Below are positions 54,209 to 63,701 of a stretch of 64,000 nt of DNA, one piece after another. The notes beneath the pieces are model-generated. The model ran no database searches. It saw nothing but the letters and a program-made list of their open reading frames with translations, and was not told where the DNA came from. The DNA lies in the NCBI GenBank assembly GCA_022538095.1, contig JAKYXN010000028.1, forward strand, positions 1-64,000, in the 5' to 3' direction. Within the stretch, counting starts at the first letter, position 1. Every line of letters starts with the position of its first letter. The DNA comes from Puniceicoccaceae bacterium K14. GTDB taxonomy: Bacteria; Verrucomicrobiota; Verrucomicrobiia; Opitutales; Opitutaceae. Position numbers and translations under genes: made by a program.

Positions 54209-54589
54209 ATGGCAGTTCAAAGTTCCACAGCAATCCCTGAAGGAGTACGACAAGGTGACGAGCGTCTGATCAAATTATCGGACAGCGCGGTTGCGAAAGT
54301 TCGCTCTCTTTTAGAGCGAGAAGGCGAAGACGTTTCGCTTTTGCGTGTCGGTGTTTCAGGTGGTGGATGCAATGGACTTTCATACAAAATGCGTTTTGTT
54401 TCTCAGACGAAGCGGGGTGATATATTGGTCCGTTTCGATGACGTATCTGTGATCGTCGATAGTAAGAGCGCTCTTTATTTGAAGGGATCTCACTTGGATT
54501 ACTCGAATGCTCTGATTTCTGGAGGCTTTAAATTTAGCAACCCCAATGCGACTTCAAGCTGCTCTTGCGGCGAAAGTTTTAGCATTTAA
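54209..54589 (+). CDS. A-type iron-sulfur cluster carrier (ErpA/IscA family)
   Basis: 126 residues. Receives and hands on Fe-S clusters. The three cysteines of the family are in VSGGGCNGLSYK and SSCSCGESF at the C-terminus, with the intervening VIVDSKSALYLKGSHLDYS block. A short N-terminal extension of about 25 residues precedes the domain. Placed after pdxA and before infC. Fits general Fe-S maturation, which would also serve the many 4Fe-4S enzymes here (ArsS, KamA, the ferredoxin-hybrid oxidoreductase). Confidence 0.93.
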   Translation: MAVQSSTAIPEGVRQGDERLIKLSDSAVAKVRSLLEREGEDVSLLRVGVSGGGCNGLSYKMRFVSQTKRGDILVRFDDVSVIVDSKSALYLKGSHLDYSNALISGGFKFSNPNATSSCSCGESFSI

Positions 54590-54727
54590 GTTCAATTTAT
54601 TACCCATAAATGACGAAATAGCTACGCATACGTTCGATTCTTGAGTAGAAAAGAGTTGATAAACGGGCGGAATCATCAGATGAAGCAGTATAAAGCAATG
54701 TTGCACAACGAAGAATAGATCCAGTTA

Positions 54728-55384
54728 ATGCCAAAACCTAGAGGTAGAAGACACGCTAGAAATAACGACCCTTACGCGGGAATCAGACGAAATACGAGAA
54801 TTCGCGTACCCAAAATTCGAGTAGTAGGACCAGACGGCCACCAGTATGGCATCATGGATACTAGAGAGGCTCTTAGTATAGCGCAAGAAGCTGGATTGGA
54901 TTTGGTAGAAGTGGCTGGTCAAGCAAAGCCCCCTGTTTGCCGAATTATGGATTTCGGTAAATACGTCTACGAGCAGCAGAAGAAGACGAAGGATAATAAG
55001 GGCAGTTCTAGCAAAACAAAGGAAGTAAAGTTCCGTCCCCGCGTCGAGACACACGACTACGAAACGAAGCTTCGTCGGGCTGAAGAATTTTTGGACAAAG
55101 GAAACAAGGTTAAACTTTCTTTGTTTTTCCGTGGCCGTGAAATGGCCTATAAGGAACTCGGTTTTGAGACGATCAATCGAGCGATCAAAGACCTTGAGAC
55201 AATGGGGCATTTGGATAACCAACCAAAGCTCGTGGGACGAAACATCAATGCGATGATTTCGCCTCTTCCTGCCAACAAGCGGAAACCCAAGTACTACGTG
55301 AGAAAGGACCAGTCCGAAGAGTCAGAGACTCCGGATGATGCAGACTTCGAAGACGAAGAAGAGGGTGAAGAAGACGAAAGTTAG
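54728..55384 (+). CDS. infC: Translation initiation factor IF-3
   Basis: 218 residues with the normal two-domain plan. Start ATG 54728 gives MPKPRGRRHARNNDPYAGI; other species use AUU or AUC starts, so the start should be read with care. N-domain RVPKIRVVGPDGHQYGIMDT and ALSIAQEAGLDLVEVAGQAKPP; C-domain FRPRVETHDYETKLRRAEEF, KVKLSLFFRGREMAYKELG. An acidic tail (SEETP..DDADFEDEEEGEEDES-like) of about 20 residues is added. rpmI and rplT, which usually follow, are absent. Confidence 0.95.
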   Translation: MPKPRGRRHARNNDPYAGIRRNTRIRVPKIRVVGPDGHQYGIMDTREALSIAQEAGLDLVEVAGQAKPPVCRIMDFGKYVYEQQKKTKDNKGSSSKTKEVKFRPRVETHDYETKLRRAEEFLDKGNKVKLSLFFRGREMAYKELGFETINRAIKDLETMGHLDNQPKLVGRNINAMISPLPANKRKPKYYVRKDQSEESETPDDADFEDEEEGEEDES

Positions 55385-55435
55385 GATACTCGCTAATCGT
55401 TGGAATTGATAGGTCGAAGACGACTCTTACCCCAT

Positions 55436-56545
55436 ATGAATGATTTTATAGCCGGCATAAAGGAAGTGAGAATCTTTCTGATGGCCGGCTTTTTATTTTA
55501 TTTAGCCGGCTGCGTCTCTGTACCTCAAGATCCGGAGACCCCTGAGGAAGGAACGGCTATTCACGAAACCGTTGAATCGTCAGAAGTCGGAATTGAGAAA
55601 AAAGAACCTCCTGTCGTCCAGAAAACTAAGACGCCGGTTACGAGTTCAAAGATTGGCTCGAGTCAGGTGGGCTTAGAAAAGACCCTCAATCGTCTCGGTG
55701 CAAAAATCGTTCCAGGGCTAGAATCTTCTCAGTGGATCATTAACAAAGGTGGAGTTATTCTTAAGTTCGTCGAAGGAAGTCGCCGAGCGTATTGGAACGA
55801 TCAAATAGTATTTCTTAATAAGCCAATCGTTTTCAATGAAGGCCAGATGGTGATCGAAAAAGCTGACGTGGCCACCTTTCTCAAACCTGCGTTATCAGAT
55901 CTAAAATTCAAACCGAGATCGGATTTGATTGTAATCGATCCCGGTCATGGTGGGAGTGAGGATGGCGCTAAGAACGAGGAAATGGGACTGGCTGAGAAGG
56001 AACTGACGCTGGATGTTTCTAATCGCTTGAAAGATCACTTGGAATCAATGGGGTATCGCACGTTGTTAACGCGTTATGACGATCGACTACTTCCGCTTAA
56101 GGATAGGACGGAAATCGCAAACCGGGAGAATGCCGCCGTTTTTATCAGTATTCATTTCAACGCGACGTTGAATGAAACTGCGGAAGGAATTGAAACTTAC
56201 ATTCTCACGCCCGAAGGCCAAGCTTCGACTGCAGATTCTCAAGGATCCGGAAGCTATGAGAAGTGGGCTGGCAATGATTTTGACGCCCTAAATGCTCGCT
56301 TTGCGTACGAAGCTCAAATCGATATGTTGAGCACTCTTCAACGAAAGGACCGCGGCATCAAAAAGGCTCGGTTTGCTGTTTTGAAGAATCTCGAATGCCC
56401 CGGTGTTTTAGTCGAATGCGGTTTTGTCTCGCACAAAGATGAGGCTTTATTGGTAAGAACTCCTGTTTACCGCGAGAAATTAGCCTTGTCGCTGAGTCGT
56501 TCAATTGACGCCTTTATGGGCGGCGTTGCCAAACAACCAGAGTGA
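55436..56545 (+). CDS. N-acetylmuramoyl-L-alanine amidase (lipoprotein)
   Basis: 369 residues from ATG 55436; the TTG at 55400 would add 12. The signal peptide ends in FYLAGCVSV, a lipobox, so it is probably a lipoprotein. A Ser/Thr/Pro/Glu linker follows. The Amidase_3 catalytic domain starts near residue 165: VIDPGHGGSEDGAK, EKELTLDVSNRLKDHL, SIHFNATLNE, and the Glu in LVECGFVSHKDEALL. These give the zinc ligands (His, Glu, His) and catalytic Glu. Cleaves septal or lateral peptidoglycan. It is in the plus-strand run between infC and crcB. Confidence 0.9.
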   Translation: MNDFIAGIKEVRIFLMAGFLFYLAGCVSVPQDPETPEEGTAIHETVESSEVGIEKKEPPVVQKTKTPVTSSKIGSSQVGLEKTLNRLGAKIVPGLESSQWIINKGGVILKFVEGSRRAYWNDQIVFLNKPIVFNEGQMVIEKADVATFLKPALSDLKFKPRSDLIVIDPGHGGSEDGAKNEEMGLAEKELTLDVSNRLKDHLESMGYRTLLTRYDDRLLPLKDRTEIANRENAAVFISIHFNATLNETAEGIETYILTPEGQASTADSQGSGSYEKWAGNDFDALNARFAYEAQIDMLSTLQRKDRGIKKARFAVLKNLECPGVLVECGFVSHKDEALLVRTPVYREKLALSLSRSIDAFMGGVAKQPE

Positions 56546-56573
56546 TCGTAGGCTAGATAGGCCGTAGGAAAAT

Positions 56574-56960
56574 ATGGATCTGAAATCGATAGTATTTGTA
56601 GGCCTTGGAAGTTTTTTTGGGGGCAGTTTTCGTTATGTACTTTCGTACGTGATCGACCACAAGCTAGAGTCCTCATTTCCGTGGAGCATATTGGCAATCA
56701 ATGCTTTGGGCTCATTTTTAATTGGCTTCGCGACTGCGCTCTTCACTGTTTTTGCCTGGGGAAGGGGGGAGCCCATTTCTTTGTTTGTCACAGTAGGGAT
56801 GCTCGGAGGCTTTACTACGTTTTCCACTTTCAGCTTACAAACGCTCAAATTGCTACAAGCCGGACAAATTGCGGCTGCTGGGCTGAATGTGACCCTCAGT
56901 ATTTTGGTCTGCCTTTTATTTGTTTTTCTGGGAATGAAACTTGGCCAAAGTATGGCGTAA
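56574..56960 (+). CDS. crcB: Fluoride channel CrcB/Fluc family
   Basis: 128 residues, four membrane helices. Family blocks: FVGLGSFFGGSFRYVLSYVI, ILAINALGSFLIGFATALF, and VTVGMLGGFTTFSTFSLQT containing the conserved GGFTTFSTF. Exports fluoride as a dimeric channel. I looked for a fluoride riboswitch upstream (56546-56573) and there is no room for one, so regulation is not evident. Small gap to the amidase gene. Confidence 0.92.
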   Translation: MDLKSIVFVGLGSFFGGSFRYVLSYVIDHKLESSFPWSILAINALGSFLIGFATALFTVFAWGRGEPISLFVTVGMLGGFTTFSTFSLQTLKLLQAGQIAAAGLNVTLSILVCLLFVFLGMKLGQSMA

Positions 56961-57048
56961 TTCCATCTCCTTGAAGAGAAGCACGTTTCGTAGGTCCTAT
57001 TAATTGTTTTTGTATTGCTAATCTTTTTCTCATTAGGAGCCTTCCTGC

Positions 57049-58452
57049 ATGACAGATAAAGCTCAAGCAACCTGGGGCGGAAGATTTTCGCAGGGTCCCG
57101 CCAAACTCATGCAAACGTTTAGCGAATCAGTTTCGTTCGACAAGCGCTTGGCTCCATACGACATAGCCGTGAATCGGGCGCACACTGCTATGCTGCACAG
57201 CATCGATTTACTTACCAAGGCGGAGCTGGATTCTATACATACCGGATTGGATACGATCGAAAAACGTTTGAAAGAGGGAGCGGTTGAGTGGGACGAAGCA
57301 TTGGAAGATGTTCACATGAACATCGAGCAAGCTCTTACTAAGATTGCTCCCGCGGCAGCCAAAATGCACACAGCGAGAAGTCGTAACGACCAAGTAGCTA
57401 CGGATGTACGATTGTTTTTCAAAGACGCTTGTTCCCATTTGAGCTCGTTGCTTACTAAAGTGATTGATAGCCTACTTTCTGTGGCTGATGCCAACAAGGG
57501 TATACACATCCCTGGATACACTCATTTGCAGAGAGCTCAGCCTGTATCTGTCGCTCACCATTTGCTTGCATACGTCGAGATGTTTTACCGCGATATCGGT
57601 CGCTTCGAGAAAGTAGGTCAAGATGCTAATTGGTGCCCGCTTGGGTCTGGCGCTATCGCGGGTACGACTTTGCCGATCGACCGAGAATTTACCGCAAGGG
57701 AGCTAGGGTTTGTTGACGCAGAAGGACATCCTCAAGTAACTCGAAACAGTATGGACTCTGTTTCGGATAGAGATTTATTTCTCGATTTCGCTCACGCCTG
57801 TGCCAGTTGCGGTGTGCATATTTCTCGCTTGTCGGAAGATATGATAATTTGGAATAGTTCAGAGTTTGGATACGTTGAACTTCCTGACGCTTTTTGCACT
57901 GGCTCTAGCTTAATGCCGCAAAAGAAGAACCCAGATTCATTGGAGCTTCTCCGGGGGAAGTCGGGGCGCTTGGTCGGGAACGGCCAAGCTTTGTATACCA
58001 TGGTTAAAGGTTTGCCACTTACGTACAATCGAGATTTGCAAGAAGATAAAGTCCAGGTATTCGATAGCTTTGATCAATTGAGCATATGCTTAGAGGTGCT
58101 AGCGGGTACAATTGAAGGAGCAGCCTTTAAGCCAGATAATTGCGCTAAGGCCGTTTCGGATGTCGCTTTGTTGGCGACGGATCTCGCAGATTTTCTCGTG
58201 ATAAACGGAGTGGCCTTCAGGGATGCTCACCACGCTGTTGGTGGACTAGTTGCGGCCGCTGAAAAATTGGGCGTACCGCTTAATGAGGTGCCAGACGAAG
58301 AGGCAGCCGCAGTTCATCCTGGCATCAGCGGAGAGTGGAGAAGTGTTTTCGAATTGAATCGAGCGATGATTGCTCGAGAGGGAATTGGAATGCCAGGCCC
58401 CAATAGGATAAAGAGCGAATTGGCGGCGTGGCGTAAAAGACTTAGCTTATAG
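57049..58452 (+). CDS. argH: Argininosuccinate lyase
   Basis: 467 residues, normal length. Last step of arginine synthesis. Motifs [50 protein letters not shown], and the signature [19 protein letters not shown] with the mobile catalytic-serine loop. Start ATG 57049 is preceded by TAGGAGCC. Together with carA this is the second arginine gene in the window, but not in an arginine operon. Confidence 0.97.
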   Translation: MTDKAQATWGGRFSQGPAKLMQTFSESVSFDKRLAPYDIAVNRAHTAMLHSIDLLTKAELDSIHTGLDTIEKRLKEGAVEWDEALEDVHMNIEQALTKIAPAAAKMHTARSRNDQVATDVRLFFKDACSHLSSLLTKVIDSLLSVADANKGIHIPGYTHLQRAQPVSVAHHLLAYVEMFYRDIGRFEKVGQDANWCPLGSGAIAGTTLPIDREFTARELGFVDAEGHPQVTRNSMDSVSDRDLFLDFAHACASCGVHISRLSEDMIIWNSSEFGYVELPDAFCTGSSLMPQKKNPDSLELLRGKSGRLVGNGQALYTMVKGLPLTYNRDLQEDKVQVFDSFDQLSICLEVLAGTIEGAAFKPDNCAKAVSDVALLATDLADFLVINGVAFRDAHHAVGGLVAAAEKLGVPLNEVPDEEAAAVHPGISGEWRSVFELNRAMIAREGIGMPGPNRIKSELAAWRKRLSL

Positions 58453-58477
58453 GCAACTTGCCAAAAGAATTCTTACC

Positions 58478-60394
58478 ATGGGACGAATAGAGGTACTTTC
58501 TGATCAGGTTGCCAATCAGATCGCCGCGGGCGAGGTAATTGAGCGCCCTGCGTCCGTGGTCAAAGAGCTAGTGGAAAACTGTATTGATGCTGGCGCTACT
58601 CAGATTGAAGTGGAGTTTAAAAGTGGTGGAAAAAACTACCTTCGAATAGAAGACAATGGTTGTGGGATGAGCCGTGAGGATGCGCTTTTGTCTTTGCAGC
58701 GTCATGCCACGAGTAAAATTCGATCTGCTGATGATTTAGATCATGTACTCACAATGGGATTTCGCGGAGAGGCTTTGCCTTCGATCGCGTCGGTTTCCAA
58801 ATTTCTATTACAGACAAAGGAAAAGGGGAGTGAATCCGGTACGGAAATTTTGATAGACGGAGGAGAGCGCTCGCACGTGCGTGATTGCGGAATGCCGACT
58901 GGAACGCGAATCACTATTTCGAATTTGTTTAATACCGTTCCCGCTCGTCGTAAATTCCTGAAGACAGTCGCTACTGAGGGTGCCCATATTGTGCAGCACA
59001 CGCGGTTGTACGCTCTTGCTCATCCTGAGGTAGCCTTCACCTTGATCGATGATGGACGAATCGTTTTTAAGACTCCTGCATGTAATAAGCTTAAGGATCG
59101 TATTGGGGAAATCTTTGGCAAGCAAGCGAGCAAGAATCTCCTAGATCTTGAAGGGAAAGAGGGTGATTTGTCGATATCTGGTTTAATTGGAAAACCAGGA
59201 TATTCGAAATCGAGCCGCCATGAGATGTTCATGTTTGTCAACAACCGGCCAGTTGACAGTAAGACTTTGGCCTACGCGCTTATCGAATCTTACCACGGAC
59301 ATATCCCTAAGGGGCGATATCCGTTTGCCTTTGTGTTTTTGAACATTCCGCCGGCGAAGCTGGATGTGAATGTGCATCCGGCAAAACGGGAGATTCGCTT
59401 TCGCAACGAAACACAAGTGCGTGGATTAGCAGTGAAGGCGATTTTGGATACATTGCGAAAATCGCTTGCGGATCAGCAAAAGCGAATCTCGATTGACGTC
59501 GCAAGTGTGCCCGGAGAAAAACCAACCCCTTCGAAAATCAAGAATCTGGAACCGGTCGCTTCAGTGGTTTCAGTGAAAAAGAAGGAGGGTACAACAGAAG
59601 AAGCTGTGGAATCGAAGACCATTGCTCGAAAACGCATTGCGGTGGTGCCAGCAGCGGTTGCGACTATTCCGGGAAAGAAACTCAGTTCGAAGCCGTCGAA
59701 AAGCCTGCCAGAAGTTTCTTCGGATAAAGCGAAACTGGAAACAGATCGGAAGTCAGGGGAACCTGAAAAAAGCAAAACAGAGTTCCAGGCGGTCAATTGG
59801 CGTCATATTGGGTGGGCTCATTCGGAGTACGCATTGTTTGAGACGAAAGCAGGGCTGGTGGTTTTGTCCGTAAACGCAGCTCAACGGCGAGTCATGTACG
59901 AGAAGCTCTGCAAACAGTTTTCAGATAAGTCTCCGGAAACACAAAAGCTGCTCTTACCTGTTTCCATGGAGTTTGACCCAATTTCGTCATCAATCCTTGG
60001 AGACAATCTCCAGTTTCTGAAAGATCATGGTTTTGATGTGGAACCCTTTGGGCGAAATTTCTATAGAGTTGAGAGCTCGCCTGTTTGGCTACCGGAGAAC
60101 GACCTGGAAGATTTTGTGCGCGAACTTGTAGGATTGATGCGACAGGGGAAGCTTTCGAGCAGTAAATTGGAGATGGCGGATCGAGTGATCGCTGAGCACG
60201 CTGTGCTGCGATCTGTACAAATGGAGTCAAATCTTCCTTCGATTGCGTTGACGCGTTTACTGGAAGACCTATTCGCCTGTTCGAATCCCTTAGCGGATAT
60301 CGATGGCTGCCCGACGTTTTTCGAATTGAGCAAAGGAGAGATTAAGAAGCGTTTTCACAAAAGTAAGGGTGGAAATACGCAGAGTTTCTTCTGA
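58478..60394 (+). CDS. mutL: DNA mismatch repair protein MutL (endonuclease motif absent)
   Basis: 638 residues. The GHKL ATPase domain is intact: SDQVANQIAAGEVIERPASV, KELVENCIDAGA (catalytic Glu), DNGCGM, ATSKI and GFRGEALPSIASVSK. A Lys/Glu/Ser/Pro-rich linker occupies about 345-430. The C-terminal dimerisation domain has VLSVNAAQRRVMYEK where nuclease-competent MutL has DQHAAHER; Asp, His and Glu of the metal motif are gone, and CPHGRP near the end is reduced to DGCPTFFELS. No mutS or mutH is in the window. The start ATG 58478 is 25 bases after argH. Confidence 0.93.
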   Translation: MGRIEVLSDQVANQIAAGEVIERPASVVKELVENCIDAGATQIEVEFKSGGKNYLRIEDNGCGMSREDALLSLQRHATSKIRSADDLDHVLTMGFRGEALPSIASVSKFLLQTKEKGSESGTEILIDGGERSHVRDCGMPTGTRITISNLFNTVPARRKFLKTVATEGAHIVQHTRLYALAHPEVAFTLIDDGRIVFKTPACNKLKDRIGEIFGKQASKNLLDLEGKEGDLSISGLIGKPGYSKSSRHEMFMFVNNRPVDSKTLAYALIESYHGHIPKGRYPFAFVFLNIPPAKLDVNVHPAKREIRFRNETQVRGLAVKAILDTLRKSLADQQKRISIDVASVPGEKPTPSKIKNLEPVASVVSVKKKEGTTEEAVESKTIARKRIAVVPAAVATIPGKKLSSKPSKSLPEVSSDKAKLETDRKSGEPEKSKTEFQAVNWRHIGWAHSEYALFETKAGLVVLSVNAAQRRVMYEKLCKQFSDKSPETQKLLLPVSMEFDPISSSILGDNLQFLKDHGFDVEPFGRNFYRVESSPVWLPENDLEDFVRELVGLMRQGKLSSSKLEMADRVIAEHAVLRSVQMESNLPSIALTRLLEDLFACSNPLADIDGCPTFFELSKGEIKKRFHKSKGGNTQSFF

Positions 60395-60623
60395 TTTGTA
60401 AACGAAATGTTAATACGCTAGCTTTGCGGCAAAAATCACCTGTGACGATTTAGTAAATCACAGATAGCCGATTGACAGGCGTGGGCATGAAGCCTGCTTT
60501 GTAAGCGGTTTGTTTGCTGCATTTAACCTTAAGAAACTTTAATGGAAGCTTTGCCTAAAAATCCAGAATACTTGGATTGATTTGTAGGACGAACTGTATA
60601 TTAATCGCTACAACTCACATTAT

Positions 60624-63110
60624 ATGACAACCTTAGCAAAAAAAACGGTTAAGAAGGCTGCGAAGAAGGCAGCGAAAAAGAAGCCAGTTGGGATGAAACA
60701 AGCGATCTTGGATCACTTGAAATTCACCTTGGCTCATGACGAGTCCTCGGCGACTTTGCGCGATTGGTGGCTATGCCTCTCTTTGGCTGTGCGCGATCGA
60801 TTGGTAGACAACATGATAGCGACGCAAACCAAGCATCATGAGACCAACACTCGTCGCCTTTATTATTTATCTCTCGAGTATCTAATGGGACGTATGTTGG
60901 TGGACAATATGCACAACTCGGGGATCTACGAAGAAGCGAAATCTGCTATCAGCGACCTTGGTCTTGAATGGGACGAAGTAACTGAAGAAGAAGTAGATAT
61001 GGGCTTGGGTAACGGTGGATTGGGCCGCTTGGCCGCTTGTTTCCTCGACTCCTTGGCAACACTTGATTTACCGGCGATCGGCTATGGAATTTATTACGAG
61101 TTCGGTCTTTTTAAGCAGGAGTTTAAAAACGGGCATCAAATTGAGCATCCGGATAGTTGGAAGAAATTTGGCACACCCTGGGAAATCGTTCGTCCCGAGC
61201 TCGCCCGCGAAGTCCATATTTATGGTCGTGTAGAGAAAGTTTATGATTCGACTGGAGGCTCCAAGTACTTGTGGAAGGACACGCGTACTATCGAAGGCGT
61301 CCCTTATGATATTCCGATAGCCGGTTATGATACAAAGAGTGTCAATTTCTTGAGACTCTGGTCATCTAGAGCTTCTGAAGATTTCGATTTGGAAGAATTC
61401 AACCGCGGGGGGTACGTAGAAGCCGTCCGTGAAAAGGCGATTGGCGAGACAATTTCCAAGGTTCTTTATCCGAACGATGCTACCGAAAACGGTAAGGAGC
61501 TTCGTTTGGTTCAGCAATACTTCTTCGTCTCTTGCTCATTGCACGATATTATTCGTCGCTTCCGCAAGCAAAACGATTCTTGGGACCTTTTCCCAGAGAA
61601 GGTGGCTATCCAACTTAATGATACACACCCAGCAATTGCTGTTGTGGAGCTTATGCGTATTTTCCTCGACGAGGAAGGCTTAGACTTCGATTACGCATGG
61701 TCTCTCATCGGTAAGACCTTTGCGTATACCAACCACACATTGCTCCCTGAAGCATTGGAAAAATGGAGTGTGCCATTATTTGAAAAAGTTCTCCCACGTC
61801 ACCTGCAAATCATTTTCGAAATCAATAGTTTGGTTATGGATATGGTCGAAGAGAAGTGGCCGGGCGACGATTCCATGAAACGCGAGATTTCATTGATCGA
61901 AGAAGGTCATACAAAGATGGTTCGCATGGCACATCTAGCTGTAGTGGGTAGCCATACGGTTAACGGGGTCGCCGCCATCCATTCTCAATTGCTTAAAACG
62001 GTTCTTTTTCCGCATTTTGATGCGATGTATCCAAATAAATTTACCAATATGACGAATGGCATTACGCCACGTCGTTGGTTACTGGCTTGTAATCAAGAGC
62101 TCTCTTCGTTGATCGATGACACAATCGGTGGAGGTTGGGCCAAGGATCTGGATAAGTTACAAGCTCTTTCCAAGGAAGCAGACAAACCGGCGTTCCAGAA
62201 GAAATTCATGGACATCAAGTATGCGAACAAGGAAAACCTCGCAAAGATTATCAAAGATCTTTGCGGTGTAGACGTTGACCCGGGCGCTCTTTTCGACGTG
62301 CAAATTAAGCGTTTGCACGAATACAAGCGTCAACATTTGAACTTATTGCATATATTGGCTTTGTACCGCCGCTTACTACAAGATCCTGATCTAGACGTCG
62401 TACCACGCGTATTCGTTTTTGGCGCTAAAGCGGCTCCTGGGTATCAGTTGGCAAAAACGATTATCAAAGCAATTAACGCAGTCGGTGAGCGCGTCAACAA
62501 CGACGAGCGAATTAAAGGAAAACTCAAAGTCGTTTTCTTGCCAAATTACCGCGTATCGCTTGCGGCTCACATTATTCCGGCGGCTGATCTTTCCGAGCAA
62601 ATTTCAACTGCTGGTAAGGAGGCTTCGGGTACAGGAAACATGAAGTTAGCTCTCAACGGAGCGTTGACTATCGGTACGCTGGATGGAGCGAATATCGAAA
62701 TTGGTGAAGAGGTTGGAGACGATAATATATTCATCTTTGGTCTCACCGTAGAAGAAGTTCAGAAGTTGGACAGCGAAGGCTACAATCCTTGGGATTACTA
62801 CAACTCCAATGAAGAACTGCGAGCAATCATTGATTGGTTGAGTTCCGATTTCTTCACGCCTGAAGAAGGCGCTATTTTGGCTCCGATCCGCCACAGTCTC
62901 CTGGAAAATGGCGATCCGTTCAAAGTATTGGCTGATTATGACTCGTACAGCGAGTGCCAAAAGAAAGTCGATGAAGCCTTCCGCGATAAGAAACGCTGGG
63001 CACGTATGGCAATAATGAATACTGCTCGCGTCGGAAAATTCTCATCGGATCGAACGATCAGCGAGTACGCAGAGCAAATTTGGGACCTCGATCCTGTAAA
63101 AGTAGACTAG
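60624..63110 (+). CDS. glgP: Glycogen/starch phosphorylase with Lys/Ala-rich N-terminus
   Basis: 828 residues. Phosphorolyses alpha-1,4-glucan to glucose-1-phosphate. Family blocks: [53 protein letters not shown], and the PLP-lysine segment [18 protein letters not shown] with [15 protein letters not shown] 23-residue head, [21 protein letters not shown], precedes the usual start and is unusual. Monocistronic with a terminator at 63135-63170. The 229-base upstream region contains a weak hairpin at 60440-60463. Confidence 0.96.
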   Translation: MTTLAKKTVKKAAKKAAKKKPVGMKQAILDHLKFTLAHDESSATLRDWWLCLSLAVRDRLVDNMIATQTKHHETNTRRLYYLSLEYLMGRMLVDNMHNSGIYEEAKSAISDLGLEWDEVTEEEVDMGLGNGGLGRLAACFLDSLATLDLPAIGYGIYYEFGLFKQEFKNGHQIEHPDSWKKFGTPWEIVRPELAREVHIYGRVEKVYDSTGGSKYLWKDTRTIEGVPYDIPIAGYDTKSVNFLRLWSSRASEDFDLEEFNRGGYVEAVREKAIGETISKVLYPNDATENGKELRLVQQYFFVSCSLHDIIRRFRKQNDSWDLFPEKVAIQLNDTHPAIAVVELMRIFLDEEGLDFDYAWSLIGKTFAYTNHTLLPEALEKWSVPLFEKVLPRHLQIIFEINSLVMDMVEEKWPGDDSMKREISLIEEGHTKMVRMAHLAVVGSHTVNGVAAIHSQLLKTVLFPHFDAMYPNKFTNMTNGITPRRWLLACNQELSSLIDDTIGGGWAKDLDKLQALSKEADKPAFQKKFMDIKYANKENLAKIIKDLCGVDVDPGALFDVQIKRLHEYKRQHLNLLHILALYRRLLQDPDLDVVPRVFVFGAKAAPGYQLAKTIIKAINAVGERVNNDERIKGKLKVVFLPNYRVSLAAHIIPAADLSEQISTAGKEASGTGNMKLALNGALTIGTLDGANIEIGEEVGDDNIFIFGLTVEEVQKLDSEGYNPWDYYNSNEELRAIIDWLSSDFFTPEEGAILAPIRHSLLENGDPFKVLADYDSYSECQKKVDEAFRDKKRWARMAIMNTARVGKFSSDRTISEYAEQIWDLDPVKVD

Positions 63111-63134
63111 GTTTTTGAATCTATTCAGTTTTTC

Positions 63135-63170
63135 AAAGGTCGACTAGCATCTAGCTGAGTCGACCTTTTT
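63135..63170 (+). terminator. Intrinsic terminator after glgP
   Basis: AAAGGTCGACT (63135-63145) pairs perfectly with AGTCGACCTTT (63158-63168), followed by TT, a five-T run in all. In the reverse direction the sequence could also stop the convergent kinase gene, whose stop is at 63198. Confidence 0.85.
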
Positions 63171-63197
63171 CGTGGGTACGTAGTTGAATCGATAGTT

Positions 63198-63701
63198 TCA
63201 ATGTGAGAAATTCTCGATCTTTTCGAGAATCGCCTTCGCGCACTTATCAGTGCCGTTTTCTGAAGTATCGAACTCCAAGTCATATTTTTTGTTGAAGTGA
63301 ACCCTATCGAATTGAGCTTTTGCTAAGCCGATCCTGCGATCACCACGTGTACGTTCTCTTTCTTCGAGAATCGCAAGAGGGCAATGAATACCAACAAAAA
63401 GGGTTTTCCGCTTTCCGAGGGATCTAAAACAGTCGTCAAACCACTCCATTCGTTCGAATACGTGATCAATGATAATCGGGAAGCAGCTAGACGCTAAGGT
63501 CGGCAAGCACTGATGAAAATTCGATACTCCAATTTTATGGCATTCTTTTAAACTGTCTCCTGGAATTGACGGCCAATTAAACATATCCGTAAATGTATCG
63601 AGTGACGCATGCAAAATGGGTGTATCCGACAATTCTTGAATACGTTTTGCTATACTCGTTTTGCCCGAGCTGGACGTTCCATTGAGCACAATTGCAGCCA
63701 T
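63198..63701 (-). CDS. Chloramphenicol phosphotransferase-like (CPT) P-loop kinase
   Basis: 167 residues. The N-terminal Walker A is LNGTSSSGKTSIAKRIQEL, followed by LHASLDTFTDMFNWPS, the substrate region. FVGIHCPLAILEERERTRGDRRIGLAKAQFDRVH contains the RERxRGDR lid of CPT-type and related small kinases, and YDLEFDTSEN follows. The family includes the chloramphenicol-resistance kinase of Streptomyces, but most members have unknown substrates, so resistance must not be assumed. Monocistronic. Confidence 0.85.
   Translation of the reverse strand: MAAIVLNGTSSSGKTSIAKRIQELSDTPILHASLDTFTDMFNWPSIPGDSLKECHKIGVSNFHQCLPTLASSCFPIIIDHVFERMEWFDDCFRSLGKRKTLFVGIHCPLAILEERERTRGDRRIGLAKAQFDRVHFNKKYDLEFDTSENGTDKCAKAILEKIENFSH

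Noticed and set aside
56546-56573. Fluoride riboswitch before crcB
   Set aside because: The 28-base spacer is too short and carries no matching motif.
63198-63701. Antibiotic-resistance gene (chloramphenicol)
   Set aside because: CPT-like fold only; the family is mostly of unknown substrate and nothing nearby suggests resistance.
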